From positions 1 through 45,708 of the forward strand of contig JAQXBA010000120.1 of NCBI GenBank assembly GCA_029252625.1: a stretch of 45,708 nucleotides of DNA, given 5' to 3'. How positions within the stretch are numbered: position 1 is the stretch's first letter; every line of letters starts with the position of its first letter. Made by a program: the position numbers and the translations under genes. The stretch comes from Opitutia bacterium. Lineage in GTDB: Bacteria; Verrucomicrobiota; Verrucomicrobiia; Opitutales; Coraliomargaritaceae. The notes beneath the pieces were generated by a model. That model was not told the origin of the DNA. It was given only the letters and a program-made list of their open reading frames with translations, and searched no databases. Of this stretch, positions 15,213 through 23,015 are shown in pieces.

Positions 15213-16205
15213 ATGAAGATTTTGGTGACAGGTGGTGGCGGCTTTGTGGGTGGCTACGTGATTGAGCGTTTATTGGCGCGCGGTTACAGCATGCGGTCGA
15301 TCGGTCGATCGCCCCAACCGCAGTTGGAAGCTCAAGGCGTAGAGGTCGTGTGTGGTGATCTTACGGCTGCAACGGCGGTGTCGGCTGCATGTGAGGGTGT
15401 AGATGCGGTGTTTCACGTGGCGGCGCGTGCGGGTGTGTGGGGCAGTTGGGAGAGCTATTATCAGCCCAATGTGATTGGCACGCGTAATGTGGTGGCGGCG
15501 TGTCGCGAGCAGGGCGTCGGCCGTTTGATTTATACCAGCACGCCGAGTGTAGTGTTTAATGGCCAGCCGATCCGTGGCGGTGATGAGTCGTTGCCGTACG
15601 GTAAAAAATGGCTATGTCACTATGCGCATACCAAGGCGATTGCTGAGGAAGAGGCGTTGGCTGCGAATTCGGACTCTTTAAAGATTGTGGCCTTGCGACC
15701 GCATCTGATCTTCGGGCCAGGCGATCCACATCTTTTGCCGCGTGTCCTTGCGAGTGTGCAAGCGGGGCGTTTGAAAATCATTGGCGATGGCAAGAATCGT
15801 GTGGATGTATCGTATGTGGGCAATGTGGCTGACGCGCATCTGGATGCGTTCGATGCCTTAGCAGCAGGCACGGGCGCAGGTCAGGCATATTTTATTTCGC
15901 AAGGAGAGTCGGTTGAACTGTGGCCGTGGGTGAATTCGATTTTGGAAGGCTTAGACCATGCGCCGTTGACCAAACAGGTACCATTGCCGCTTGCGTATGC
16001 TGTCGGTGCTCTGTGTGAGGCGCTGTGGAAAATACTCGGCCGCCGGGATGAGCCGCCAATCACGCGTTTTGTCGCGGTGGAGTTGGCTAAGGATCACTAT
16101 TTCGACATCAGTGCAGCGCGGCGACATTTAGGCTATTTGGCCACCACGCCAATGGCAGAGGCGCTGGATCAGACGATATTGGACTTGAAGCAGCGTGGTT
16201 TCTAA
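15213..16205 (+). CDS. oleD: OleD-like NAD(P)H-dependent reductase (3-beta-HSD family SDR)
   Basis: This 330-residue extended short-chain dehydrogenase has the dinucleotide motif 'VTGGGGFVGGY' (Gly7, Gly10, Gly13), the catalytic Ser/Thr in 'LIYTSTPSVVF' and the Tyr137-x3-Lys141 pair in 'HYAHTKAIAE'. The 'TSTPSVVF' and 'ALRPHLIFGPGDPHLLPR' strings are close to the 3-beta-hydroxysteroid dehydrogenase/OleD group. OleD reduces the 2-alkyl-3-ketoacid made by OleA to the 3-hydroxy acid used by OleC. The gene is 12 bp after oleC and probably shares its transcript. Confidence 0.86.
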   Translation: MKILVTGGGGFVGGYVIERLLARGYSMRSIGRSPQPQLEAQGVEVVCGDLTAATAVSAACEGVDAVFHVAARAGVWGSWESYYQPNVIGTRNVVAACREQGVGRLIYTSTPSVVFNGQPIRGGDESLPYGKKWLCHYAHTKAIAEEEALAANSDSLKIVALRPHLIFGPGDPHLLPRVLASVQAGRLKIIGDGKNRVDVSYVGNVADAHLDAFDALAAGTGAGQAYFISQGESVELWPWVNSILEGLDHAPLTKQVPLPLAYAVGALCEALWKILGRRDEPPITRFVAVELAKDHYFDISAARRHLGYLATTPMAEALDQTILDLKQRGF

Positions 16206-16303
16206 ATGCCAGATCGCCAACAATCTTTTCTGACGATCGAGCTGCTGAGCCGTGGATCTATTGCTGAGTCTTTATGATTTAATTGAGTGGATGTCGATCA
16301 ATA

Positions 16304-16322
16304 CGAGGGCGGGTCGCCCTCG
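16304..16322. repeat. GC-rich hairpin (REP-like)
   Basis: CGAGGGCG-GGT-CGCCCTCG is a perfect 8-bp stem with a three-base loop between the convergent oleD and rRNA methyltransferase genes. It has no T tract. It resembles dispersed intergenic palindromes of related genomes; copy number cannot be judged from this window. Confidence 0.5.
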
Positions 16323-16334
16323 CTACTAAATCAG

Positions 16335-17138
16335 TTAAGAGCGTTGCCGTTTTGCTTCGTAGAGGCAGACGGCTGCGGCTGCGGCGACATTGAGCGAGTC
16401 AGCTCTGCCGGCCATCGAGATACGAATGCGCTCGTTTGTATGGCGAAGCCAAAAGTCGCTTAGACCATCGCTTTCGCTGCCGAACAATAGTGCGGTGGGC
16501 TTTTTGTAGTCGATGTCCCAGTGTAGGCTTTTGGTGTCGGGAGTGGTCGCAACAGTTTGAATCTGATGTTTCGTGAGCCATTCTGATAGGTAAGCTTGCT
16601 CGGTGCAGACGATCGGCAGTGCAAAAACTAGGCCTTGAGAGGAACGGATTGCGTTGGGGTTGTAGAGATCGAGTACACAGTCCACCAGAATTACGGCATC
16701 TGCGCCGGCACCGTCAGCACTGCGAAGGATTGCGCCAAGATTGCCAGGTTTCTCGATACCTTCAAGTACCAGCAGTAGAGGCGCTGCAGGCAAGTCGAGT
16801 TCCTGAATCGAGTGCCTTTGCTGTTTGGCGATCGCGATAATGCCGTCGGGCCCTTCGCGATAGGCAGCTTTATTGAAGGCATCTTCGCTCATGCGCACTC
16901 GCAGTGGGCCATCATTGTCGCAGCTATCAGCAATAAAGGTTCCGTGCTCAGCGGAGGGGAAGCATTCTGGACAGTAGTAGATGGTTTCCACTTCATAGCC
17001 AGAGCCCATGGCGTGACCGAGCTCGCGCAGGCCTTCGACCAGAAAGCATTTTTGGCGGTCGCGGTGTTTGCGTTCGCGAAGCCGGACGAGATTTTTGACT
17101 TGATCGTTTTGGCGGCTCTGAATGTAGGCGTCTTGCAT
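16335..17138 (-). CDS. TrmH/SpoU-family RNA 2'-O-methyltransferase
   Basis: The 267-residue SPOUT methyltransferase has a substrate-binding N-terminus (residues 10-40 'QVKNLVRLRERKHRDRQKCFLVEG') and the three SpoU motifs: 1 'LEGIEKPGNLGAILRSADG' (Asn133, Arg139), 2 'ALLFGSESDGL' (216-226) and 3 'IRISMAGRADSLNVAAAAA' (238-256). It transfers a methyl group from SAM to ribose 2'-OH in rRNA or tRNA; the exact nucleotide cannot be told, although this architecture is closest to 23S rRNA enzymes such as RlmB. I chose ATG 17138 because a longer frame would run into the start of the divergent gene and has no family-like residues. It is paired head-to-head with another RNA methyltransferase. Confidence 0.88.
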   Translation of the reverse strand: MQDAYIQSRQNDQVKNLVRLRERKHRDRQKCFLVEGLRELGHAMGSGYEVETIYYCPECFPSAEHGTFIADSCDNDGPLRVRMSEDAFNKAAYREGPDGIIAIAKQQRHSIQELDLPAAPLLLVLEGIEKPGNLGAILRSADGAGADAVILVDCVLDLYNPNAIRSSQGLVFALPIVCTEQAYLSEWLTKHQIQTVATTPDTKSLHWDIDYKKPTALLFGSESDGLSDFWLRHTNERIRISMAGRADSLNVAAAAAVCLYEAKRQRS

Positions 17139-17234
17139 ATTATTGGAGACAATAAGGGCAGAAAGTTGATCGATGGGAAGCTTGTTATGGATTTTAAGGT
17201 TGCAGGATGCGGCTGCATTGGGGAGGGCATTGGG

Positions 17235-18518
17235 ATGCAACCACCGAAAAATTTTGTGCCAGAGCCTTTTGAGTATCATCAAGAGGTCGAAGTGACCGTT
17301 GAGAGTTTGACTAATTTAGGGATGGGCGTCGCTCGTGTGGATGGCTGGGTGGTGATGGTGCCATTCGTGATTCCTGGTGAACGCGTCAAGGCGCGCATCT
17401 ATCGTAATTTTCAAAATTATTCGGATGCGGACCTGGTCGAAGTGCTTGAAGCGTCGCCGGATCGTGTCGAGCCGCGTTGTCCACTGTTTCAGAAGTGCGG
17501 TGGTTGCCAGTATCAACACATGACTTATGCGCGTCAGCTTAAGGAGAAGACACAGCACGTTGAGGAGCTGATGCAGAAGCTCGGAGAGATCGACCATCCG
17601 GTGCAGTTGTCGCATGGTTCGCCGAAGGAATATAATTACCGTTCCAAGATCACGCCGCATTATGAGCGTCCGGCGAAGGATGGCTCGCAGCCGATTGGAT
17701 TTTTGCAATATGGTCGCCGCAACCAAATCCTCGATGTCGAGCAGTGCCCAATCGCGACTGATGCGATCAACGCCGCATTGCCAGAGGCGCGCGAAGGGGC
17801 ACGCCTCGGGGGTGGTAAGAAGCGCCGCCAACGTGGTGGCACCATACTAATGCGCGATGTCATCGAAGGTGTGGTGACTGATCCGCAGGAGATCGTCTCC
17901 GAGCGAATCGGTAATCACACATTCCAGTTCAAGGCTGGGGAGTTTTTCCAAAATAATCCTTTCATCCTGCCTGAACTGGTCGAGCATGTGGCGCGTGAGG
18001 CATCACTGCTTGGCGCACGCTATTTGGTGGATGCGTATTGCGGCGTCGGTTTGTTTACGCTCTCGACATCAAAATCGTTTGAACTGTCCGCGGGCGTTGA
18101 AATCAGCGAGCCCGCAGTGCGTTGGGCGCAGGCGAATGCGACGATTAGTGCAATCAAGAATGTGCGCTTCGTGATCGGTAAGGCCGAGGCGATCTTTAAC
18201 GGCCTGAAGTTCCCTGCTGAACAGACTGCGGTGGTGATCGATCCGCCGCGTAAGGGCTGTGATGCGAGCTTTCGGCAGCAATTAATGCAATTTCGCCCGC
18301 AGCGGATCGTCTATGTGTCCTGCGACCCGGCGACTCAGGCGCGTGATTTGAAGGAGTTTGTCGAAGCGGGTTATGATATTACATTGATCCAGCCATTTGA
18401 CCTATTTCCGCACACGCGGCATATTGAAAATGTCGTATCGTTGACACTCTCTTCAAGGCCTCCGCTGGTTGCCGCTGCCGAACTCGAAGACGAGTTGTGT
18501 GGCGAGATCGAAAATTAG
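17235..18518 (+). CDS. TrmA/RlmD-family RNA (uracil-C5)-methyltransferase
   Basis: This 427-residue enzyme has an N-terminal TRAM domain (about 17-70, 'VTVESLTNLGMGVARVDGWVVMV') and four cysteines (Cys82, Cys88, Cys91, Cys171) at the spacing that holds a [4Fe-4S] cluster in RlmD. The SAM site is 'VDAYCGVGLFTL' (265-276), followed by 'VVIDPPRKGCD' and the catalytic Cys363 in 'VYVSCDPATQARDL'. It probably makes m5U in 23S rRNA; whether the site is RlmD-like or RlmC-like is not decidable. The start at 17235 is supported by GGGAGGG upstream; earlier in-frame starts lie antisense to the neighbouring methyltransferase gene and lack family residues. Confidence 0.92.
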   Translation: MQPPKNFVPEPFEYHQEVEVTVESLTNLGMGVARVDGWVVMVPFVIPGERVKARIYRNFQNYSDADLVEVLEASPDRVEPRCPLFQKCGGCQYQHMTYARQLKEKTQHVEELMQKLGEIDHPVQLSHGSPKEYNYRSKITPHYERPAKDGSQPIGFLQYGRRNQILDVEQCPIATDAINAALPEAREGARLGGGKKRRQRGGTILMRDVIEGVVTDPQEIVSERIGNHTFQFKAGEFFQNNPFILPELVEHVAREASLLGARYLVDAYCGVGLFTLSTSKSFELSAGVEISEPAVRWAQANATISAIKNVRFVIGKAEAIFNGLKFPAEQTAVVIDPPRKGCDASFRQQLMQFRPQRIVYVSCDPATQARDLKEFVEAGYDITLIQPFDLFPHTRHIENVVSLTLSSRPPLVAAAELEDELCGEIEN

Positions 18519-18584
18519 GGTTGACGCATCCACACTCAGGGGCATGTTTCTGCCTCTTTTCCTTAAAACCGAATTTATTTTTTT

Positions 18585-18785
18585 ATGTCAATCGAAGTCC
18601 AAGTCCGTAAAGGTGAGCCCATTGAACGTGCGCTCCGCCGCCTCAAGAAACGCCTCGACCGCGAGGGTACGATTCACACGATCCGTGCGAACCGTTATTT
18701 CGTAAAGCCTGCTCAGGTAAAGCGTCGTAAGCGTAAGGAACTAGATTTTAACAATATGCTTCGCGTTCGTTACTCAAACATGTAA
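18585..18785 (+). CDS. rpsU: 30S ribosomal protein S21 (bS21)
   Basis: A 66-residue basic protein matching bS21: 'VRKGEPIERALRRLKKRLDREGTIHTIRANRYF' is the conserved N-terminal half and 'KRRKRKELDFNNMLRVR' the Arg/Lys-rich tail. bS21 sits near the anti-Shine-Dalgarno region of 16S rRNA and helps initiation. The gene follows the methyltransferase by 66 bp and ends at its own terminator (18825-18862). Confidence 0.95.
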   Translation: MSIEVQVRKGEPIERALRRLKKRLDREGTIHTIRANRYFVKPAQVKRRKRKELDFNNMLRVRYSNM

Positions 18786-18824
18786 GTTTATTAGTGCGGT
18801 GCCACAAGCACTTGTCCTAGGTTG

Positions 18825-18862
18825 AGTCCCGCTCCCGTGTAATGCGTGTCGGGACTTTTTTC
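18825..18862 (+). terminator. Rho-independent terminator after rpsU
   Basis: AGTCCCG (18825-18831) pairs with CGGGACT (18850-18856), followed by six T residues. The T run ends only 16 bp before the next start codon (18878), which shows that the isomerase gene either starts within a very short leader or depends on read-through. Confidence 0.75.
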
Positions 18863-18877
18863 TGCCCTATTATTGCC

Positions 18878-19831
18878 ATGAGTGATATTTTCGACCGTTT
18901 ATCTTTATCGACCTGCTGGTGTTCCGCTCGGCATACGGATGGTTATGAAATGATCGAAGAGATGGTGGGGCTAGGATTTAAGCAGATTGAACTGAGCCAT
19001 GGCATCCGCATTTCGCTGGTACCTGGGATTCTTCGAGCGGTTGAAGAAGGGCTGGTTAAGATCTCTTCGGTGCATAACTTTTGTCCATTGCCGAATGGCG
19101 TGCAGCACGCCGCACCAAATCTCTATCAGCCATCGACCGCTGATAAGCGGGAGTTGTGGTTGTGGAATCAATACACAAAGCAGACGCTTGATTTTGCGGT
19201 TAAGGTGGGCGCAGGTCGGATTGTGATGCATTCTGGCAGCACTAGGTATTTTTTTGAGTCTCCAGAACGGAAGCTGGAGAAGTGGATCGAAGCAGCGGAT
19301 CTTAAGGCCTGCGATTTGTTGGGCAATCAAGCGTTTGAGGCAGGTCGTGATCGTGCGATGAAGCGGATTCAACGAGCTTCGAAGAAATCGATGCCACGTA
19401 TTGTACAGAGTTATGAGCGTGCGATTCCTTGGGCTAAAGAGCGTGATTTGATATTGTGCCTAGAAAATCGCGAAGGCATGACAGAAATGCCGATCGATGC
19501 GGAGTACGCCGATTTCCTCAAAGAACTGACCGAGTCAGAGTATATTGGCTATTGGCATGATACTGGCCATGCTCAGATTAAGCATCAGCGCGGACTACTC
19601 GATCATCGTGCACATTTGACTGCGATGGCGGATCGGTTAAAGGGATTCCATTTACACGATGTGTCGGATAGTGGGCTCGACCATCAGGTGCCGGGCACGG
19701 GCACGATTGATTTTAAAATGATTGCCGAGTTTGTCCGCCCAGAGCACACGCTGGTACTCGAACTCAGTCCGCGATTAACTACCGAAGAAGTGCGAGCTTC
19801 CCGTGATTATATCGGTAGGGTCTTGGCTTGA
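18878..19831 (+). CDS. Xylose isomerase-like TIM-barrel protein (sugar phosphate isomerase/epimerase family)
   Basis: The 317-residue protein fits the AP-endonuclease-2 TIM-barrel fold: 'GFKQIELSHGIR' (strand 2), 'ISSVHNFCPLP', 'GAGRIVMHSG', 'ILCLENREGM' (metal-ligand Glu), 'IGYWHDTGHAQI' (His-Asp-x2-His), 'KGFHLHDVSD' (His-x-His-Asp) and a final 'LVLELSPR' Glu. These are the divalent-metal ligands of the family, which includes isomerases, epimerases and dehydratases of sugars and inositols; the substrate is not predictable. I start at ATG 18878 ('MSDIFDRLSLSTCW') because an earlier in-frame ATG lies inside the rpsU terminator. Confidence 0.8.
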   Translation: MSDIFDRLSLSTCWCSARHTDGYEMIEEMVGLGFKQIELSHGIRISLVPGILRAVEEGLVKISSVHNFCPLPNGVQHAAPNLYQPSTADKRELWLWNQYTKQTLDFAVKVGAGRIVMHSGSTRYFFESPERKLEKWIEAADLKACDLLGNQAFEAGRDRAMKRIQRASKKSMPRIVQSYERAIPWAKERDLILCLENREGMTEMPIDAEYADFLKELTESEYIGYWHDTGHAQIKHQRGLLDHRAHLTAMADRLKGFHLHDVSDSGLDHQVPGTGTIDFKMIAEFVRPEHTLVLELSPRLTTEEVRASRDYIGRVLA

Positions 19832-19862
19832 CCTAAGTGCCGCTTTTCGGGTGTGACAAATT

Positions 19863-19880
19863 AAGTGCCAGTTGGCACTT
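19863..19880. promoter_or_regulatory. 18-bp palindrome upstream of the small heat-shock operon
   Basis: AAGTGCCA-GT-TGGCACTT is a perfect inverted repeat with 8-bp arms, about 150 bp upstream of the first hsp20 start and 31 bp after the isomerase stop. It is not a CIRCE element (TTAGCACTC-N9-GAGTGCTAA). It may be an operator or activator site for the heat-shock genes, or a hairpin ending the previous transcript, although no T run follows. Confidence 0.45.
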
Positions 19881-19974
19881 CCGGGCAACAATTGAGCCAT
19901 TTTGTCGCTTTGTTAAAAATAGTTACTTATCTGTAAGTAGTTGTATGCAAGGGGTTTGTGATTATGATTATAGT

Positions 19975-19990
19975 TGGCATAGTATATGCA
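19975..19990 (+). promoter_or_regulatory. Candidate sigma-54 (-24/-12) promoter of the hsp20 operon
   Basis: TGGCA at 19975-19979 and TGC at 19987-19989 keep the exact GG-to-GC spacing of the sigma-54 consensus TGGCAC-N5-TTGC (here the first T of TTGC is A). It would place the transcription start near 20001 and give a leader of about 28 bases with the AAAGGAGG ribosome-binding site. A single match of this quality can occur by chance. Confidence 0.35.
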
Positions 19991-20028
19991 GTATGATTCA
20001 TTGTAACTTAACCAAAGGAGGAAATACG

Positions 20029-20460
20029 ATGAAGCTCATACGCTATGAATATCCACAATTGCCTAGCGCCGGTTCTTTAAATCGTCTATTTGACCTCGGA
20101 ATGCCAACAGTCGAGCGTTTCGGTGGACTTATTGATGATTTATTTGGCTCGGAGGCTAGTTTAAACCAACCCGCAGTCGATCTCTATGAAGACGATAACA
20201 ACTTCTTTGCACGTATGGAATTACCAGGCGTGAAAAAAAATGTCATCGATTTGGAGCTCGAAAATGCAGTCCTGACCTGCAGCGGCAATTATTCGGAGAA
20301 GACTAAGAATACTGAAACAGACTACAGTTTTCAGCGTTCTATTTCTGTTCCCGATGGCGTTGCGCTTGATCGGGTCTCCGCTGATTGTGAGGACGGCGTC
20401 CTTACTATCCAAATGCCCAAGAAGGACGCGTCTAAGTCGCGTCAAATCTTGGTCAAATAA
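20029..20460 (+). CDS. Small heat-shock protein, Hsp20/alpha-crystallin family (first copy)
   Basis: This 143-residue ATP-independent chaperone has an N-terminal arm (1-50) and an alpha-crystallin domain (about 52-138), with 'PAVDLYEDDNNFFARMELPGV' as the opening strands and 'EDGVLTIQMPK' as the conserved closing signature (usual 'nGVLtv.lPK'). The start is fixed by AAAGGAGG seven bases upstream, the strongest Shine-Dalgarno in this window. Upstream in-frame starts near 19837 would add residues with no family similarity. A second Hsp20 gene follows 27 bp later. Confidence 0.93.
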   Translation: MKLIRYEYPQLPSAGSLNRLFDLGMPTVERFGGLIDDLFGSEASLNQPAVDLYEDDNNFFARMELPGVKKNVIDLELENAVLTCSGNYSEKTKNTETDYSFQRSISVPDGVALDRVSADCEDGVLTIQMPKKDASKSRQILVK

Positions 20461-20487
20461 TTGAAAACCTTAGAAAGGAATTGAATC

Positions 20488-20868
20488 ATGAAGACTACAG
20501 AACTTGATACTAAGACTACGACTGAGCCGAGGGCTCAAACTCACACATGGCGACGGCCTCGCTACGATGTGTTGGAAAGTGATGATGCCTTTGACGTCAG
20601 AGTTAGCTTGCCAGGCGTCCAGCGTGGAGGAGTGAATATCTCTGTTGATGGTGATGATCTAAGCATCACTGGGACGCGTACTCACTCCGCGATTGAGGGC
20701 TGGCGCCCACTTCGACGAGAGTTGCCGGAGGGGGATTATCGCCTAAACTTACGTTTAAACGTCGGTGTGAAGGAGGCAAATATTCGTGCTCACGTTGAAG
20801 ACGGGATCCTAGATCTGAGACTGCCTAAGGCTGATGTCTGTAAAGCGCGTAAGATTAAGGTGAATTAA
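20488..20868 (+). CDS. Small heat-shock protein, Hsp20/alpha-crystallin family (second copy)
   Basis: This 126-residue protein has the alpha-crystallin domain starting at 'PRYDVLESDDAFDVRVSLPGV' and ending 'EDGILDLRLPKAD'. It differs substantially from the first copy: it has a Thr/Lys-rich N-terminus and 'WRPLRRELPEGDYRLNLRLN' in the middle. The two may therefore form mixed oligomers or divide substrates. GAAAGGA precedes the ATG. A strong terminator (20889-20920) closes the operon. Confidence 0.92.
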   Translation: MKTTELDTKTTTEPRAQTHTWRRPRYDVLESDDAFDVRVSLPGVQRGGVNISVDGDDLSITGTRTHSAIEGWRPLRRELPEGDYRLNLRLNVGVKEANIRAHVEDGILDLRLPKADVCKARKIKVN

Positions 20869-20888
20869 GGCATCTGGCGAATGGATTC

Positions 20889-20920
20889 AAGGGCGGCTCT
20901 ATTCTGGGCCGCCCTTTTTT
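20889..20920 (+). terminator. Rho-independent terminator of the hsp20 operon
   Basis: AAGGGCGGC (20889-20897) pairs with GCCGCCCTT (20908-20916) around a 10-base loop, followed by T residues. It lies 21 bases after the second hsp20 stop codon. Confidence 0.92.
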
Positions 20921-21419
20921 CGTTCTTCGTCGATTAGCGGGAAGACGTCACTGATCAACATGGATTTTTTCACCATCATCCTCCTTCGCCAAGGCTACGG
21001 CGGACAGGCCGCTCTGCTACGTCGACAGTTCACATAGATAGAATTTCTTGAACCTAAGATTACTGGAAAGTTAAGGTTCATCCGCACCAAGGGCATAATA
21101 ACAAGCATGCTCACCATGGGATTCGGTTCCGCCATAGGCTAGATAAGTGGTTCTATGCGCCCCTTCCCCGGTAAATGACGAAGAACCTTTTTTTGACCAG
21201 TCTATGGTGGTGCGCTTTGGCGGGATGATTTTAACTGAAACTGCCAGCTTTACGCTTGCTTTGCACTGCGAGGCTCGTTTTCCTCTCCGCTCTTGTTCCA
21301 CTGGATCAGGAGAATGTGAGGCCCTTGGCTTCATTTTATTCAAAATTAACCAATCAATAACAACATAAGAAACCTTCATTTCTCCCCAGGATTTATCCTA
21401 GGGCTTTGAACTATATATC
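20921..21419. other. Long intergenic region before rpsB
   Basis: I see no convincing gene in these 499 bases. A 102-codon reverse-strand frame (21071-21379) has a GGGGAG sequence five bases before its ATG but no recognisable family, and low-complexity basic composition; I keep it as doubtful. The region includes a REP-like sequence (20983-21008) and, just before rpsB, an imperfect hairpin (CCAGGAT..ATCCTAGG at about 21386-21401) that could belong to an rpsB leader. Confidence 0.5.
20983..21008. repeat. REP-like intergenic sequence
   Basis: The string CCTTCGCC-AAGGCTAC-GGCGGACAGG has short inverted arms (CGCC/GGCG). I have the impression of near-identical intergenic repeats in many environmental bacterial genomes, but only one copy is in this window, so repetition is inferred. 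Confidence 0.4.
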
Positions 21420-22226
<807 letters not shown>

Positions 22227-22284
22227 TCAGTTGCTGACCACAGGTCTCAATTTTACATAAAATTAAAAGCTAAAATATAGAAAC

Positions 22285-22878
22285 ATGAGTGTTCAAATTA
22301 CAGCAAAGATGGTTGGCGAACTGCGCGGAAGCACAGGCGCTGGACTAATGAACTGCAAAAAAGCATTGGTTGAAACAGAGGGTGACTTTGAGAAAGCTGC
22401 TGATCTTCTTCGTAAGAAGGGTGAAGCAACTGCTGCAAAGAAATCTGGTCGTGATGCAAGCGAAGGTCTGGTCGAGACTTACATCCACCTCGGTGGTAAG
22501 GTCGGCGTGATGGTTGAAGTGAATTGCGAAAGTGATTTCGTTGCTAAGACTGATGACTTTAAGCAACTCATTCGCGACATCGCGATGCATATCGCTGCGG
22601 TTAACCCAGCGTGCATCTCTCGAGATGACATCGATCCTGCGATCGTTGCTACTGAGCGTAAGGTTGCTGAAGAGCAAGCCGAAGGTAAGCCAGAACGTGC
22701 AATCGCTAGTATTGTCGAAGGTAAGCTCAATAAGTTCCTCGCGGAATCTTGCCTGTTAGAGCAAGCCTACGTGAAGAACCCTGATCAAACCGTGCAGCAG
22801 TTGCTCACAGAGATGATCGCTAAAATGGGCGAGAACATGGTGATTAAGCGTTTCGCTCGTTTCGAAGTCGGCGTGTAA
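22285..22878 (+). CDS. tsf: Elongation factor Ts
   Basis: EF-Ts recycles EF-Tu by displacing GDP. The 197-residue protein is the short form (E. coli has about 280 residues): the UBA-like N-terminus 'MVGELRGSTGAGLMNCKKAL' is followed by the diagnostic 'VNCESDFVAKTDDF' that contacts EF-Tu, and it ends after a single core subdomain and coiled-coil hairpin. It is co-oriented with rpsB and closed by the terminator at 22903-22938. Confidence 0.96.
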   Translation: MSVQITAKMVGELRGSTGAGLMNCKKALVETEGDFEKAADLLRKKGEATAAKKSGRDASEGLVETYIHLGGKVGVMVEVNCESDFVAKTDDFKQLIRDIAMHIAAVNPACISRDDIDPAIVATERKVAEEQAEGKPERAIASIVEGKLNKFLAESCLLEQAYVKNPDQTVQQLLTEMIAKMGENMVIKRFARFEVGV

Positions 22879-22902
22879 CAAGTCTCCGTATTATAAAATT
22901 TC

Positions 22903-22938
22903 AAAAAGCCCTTCGTTCTCTGAGCGAGGGGCTTTTTT
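22903..22938. terminator. Terminator between tsf and the IMPase-like gene, possibly bidirectional
   Basis: AAAAAGCCCTTCG pairs with CGAGGGGCTTTTT around a 9-base loop (one G-U pair). It has a T run on the plus strand and an A run on the left arm, so it can also stop the convergent transcript from the minus-strand gene at 23016. Confidence 0.9.
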
Positions 22939-23015
22939 GTGTCTGGAGTGGTAGTGTCTTGCACTGCTGTAAAGAGATGTAGCCATCGCACTCTGCGCCG
23001 TGTCATATGATTACT

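Noticed and set aside
16812-17234. N-terminal extension of the uracil methyltransferase
   Set aside because: These in-frame codons run antisense to the SpoU-type methyltransferase and lack TRAM-domain residues; the ribosome-binding site and family start are at 17235.
17139-17282. N-terminal extension of the SpoU-type methyltransferase
   Set aside because: The 48 extra codons overlap the divergent gene start and show no family similarity; ATG 17138 begins the family sequence.
18842-18877. Earlier start for the TIM-barrel protein
   Set aside because: The ATG at 18842 lies within the rpsU terminator hairpin; the family sequence begins at 18878.
19863-19880. CIRCE element (HrcA operator)
   Set aside because: The arms are AAGTGCCA/TGGCACTT with a 2-bp spacer; CIRCE has TTAGCACTC/GAGTGCTAA with 9 bp.
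19837-20028. Longer start for the first hsp20 gene
   Set aside because: The extension covers the palindrome and promoter candidate and is not Hsp20-like; AAAGGAGG fixes the start at 20029.
21071-21379. Reverse-strand 102-residue protein before rpsB
   Set aside because: It has a passable ribosome-binding site but no recognisable family, and its composition looks like translated intergenic DNA; not listed as a gene.
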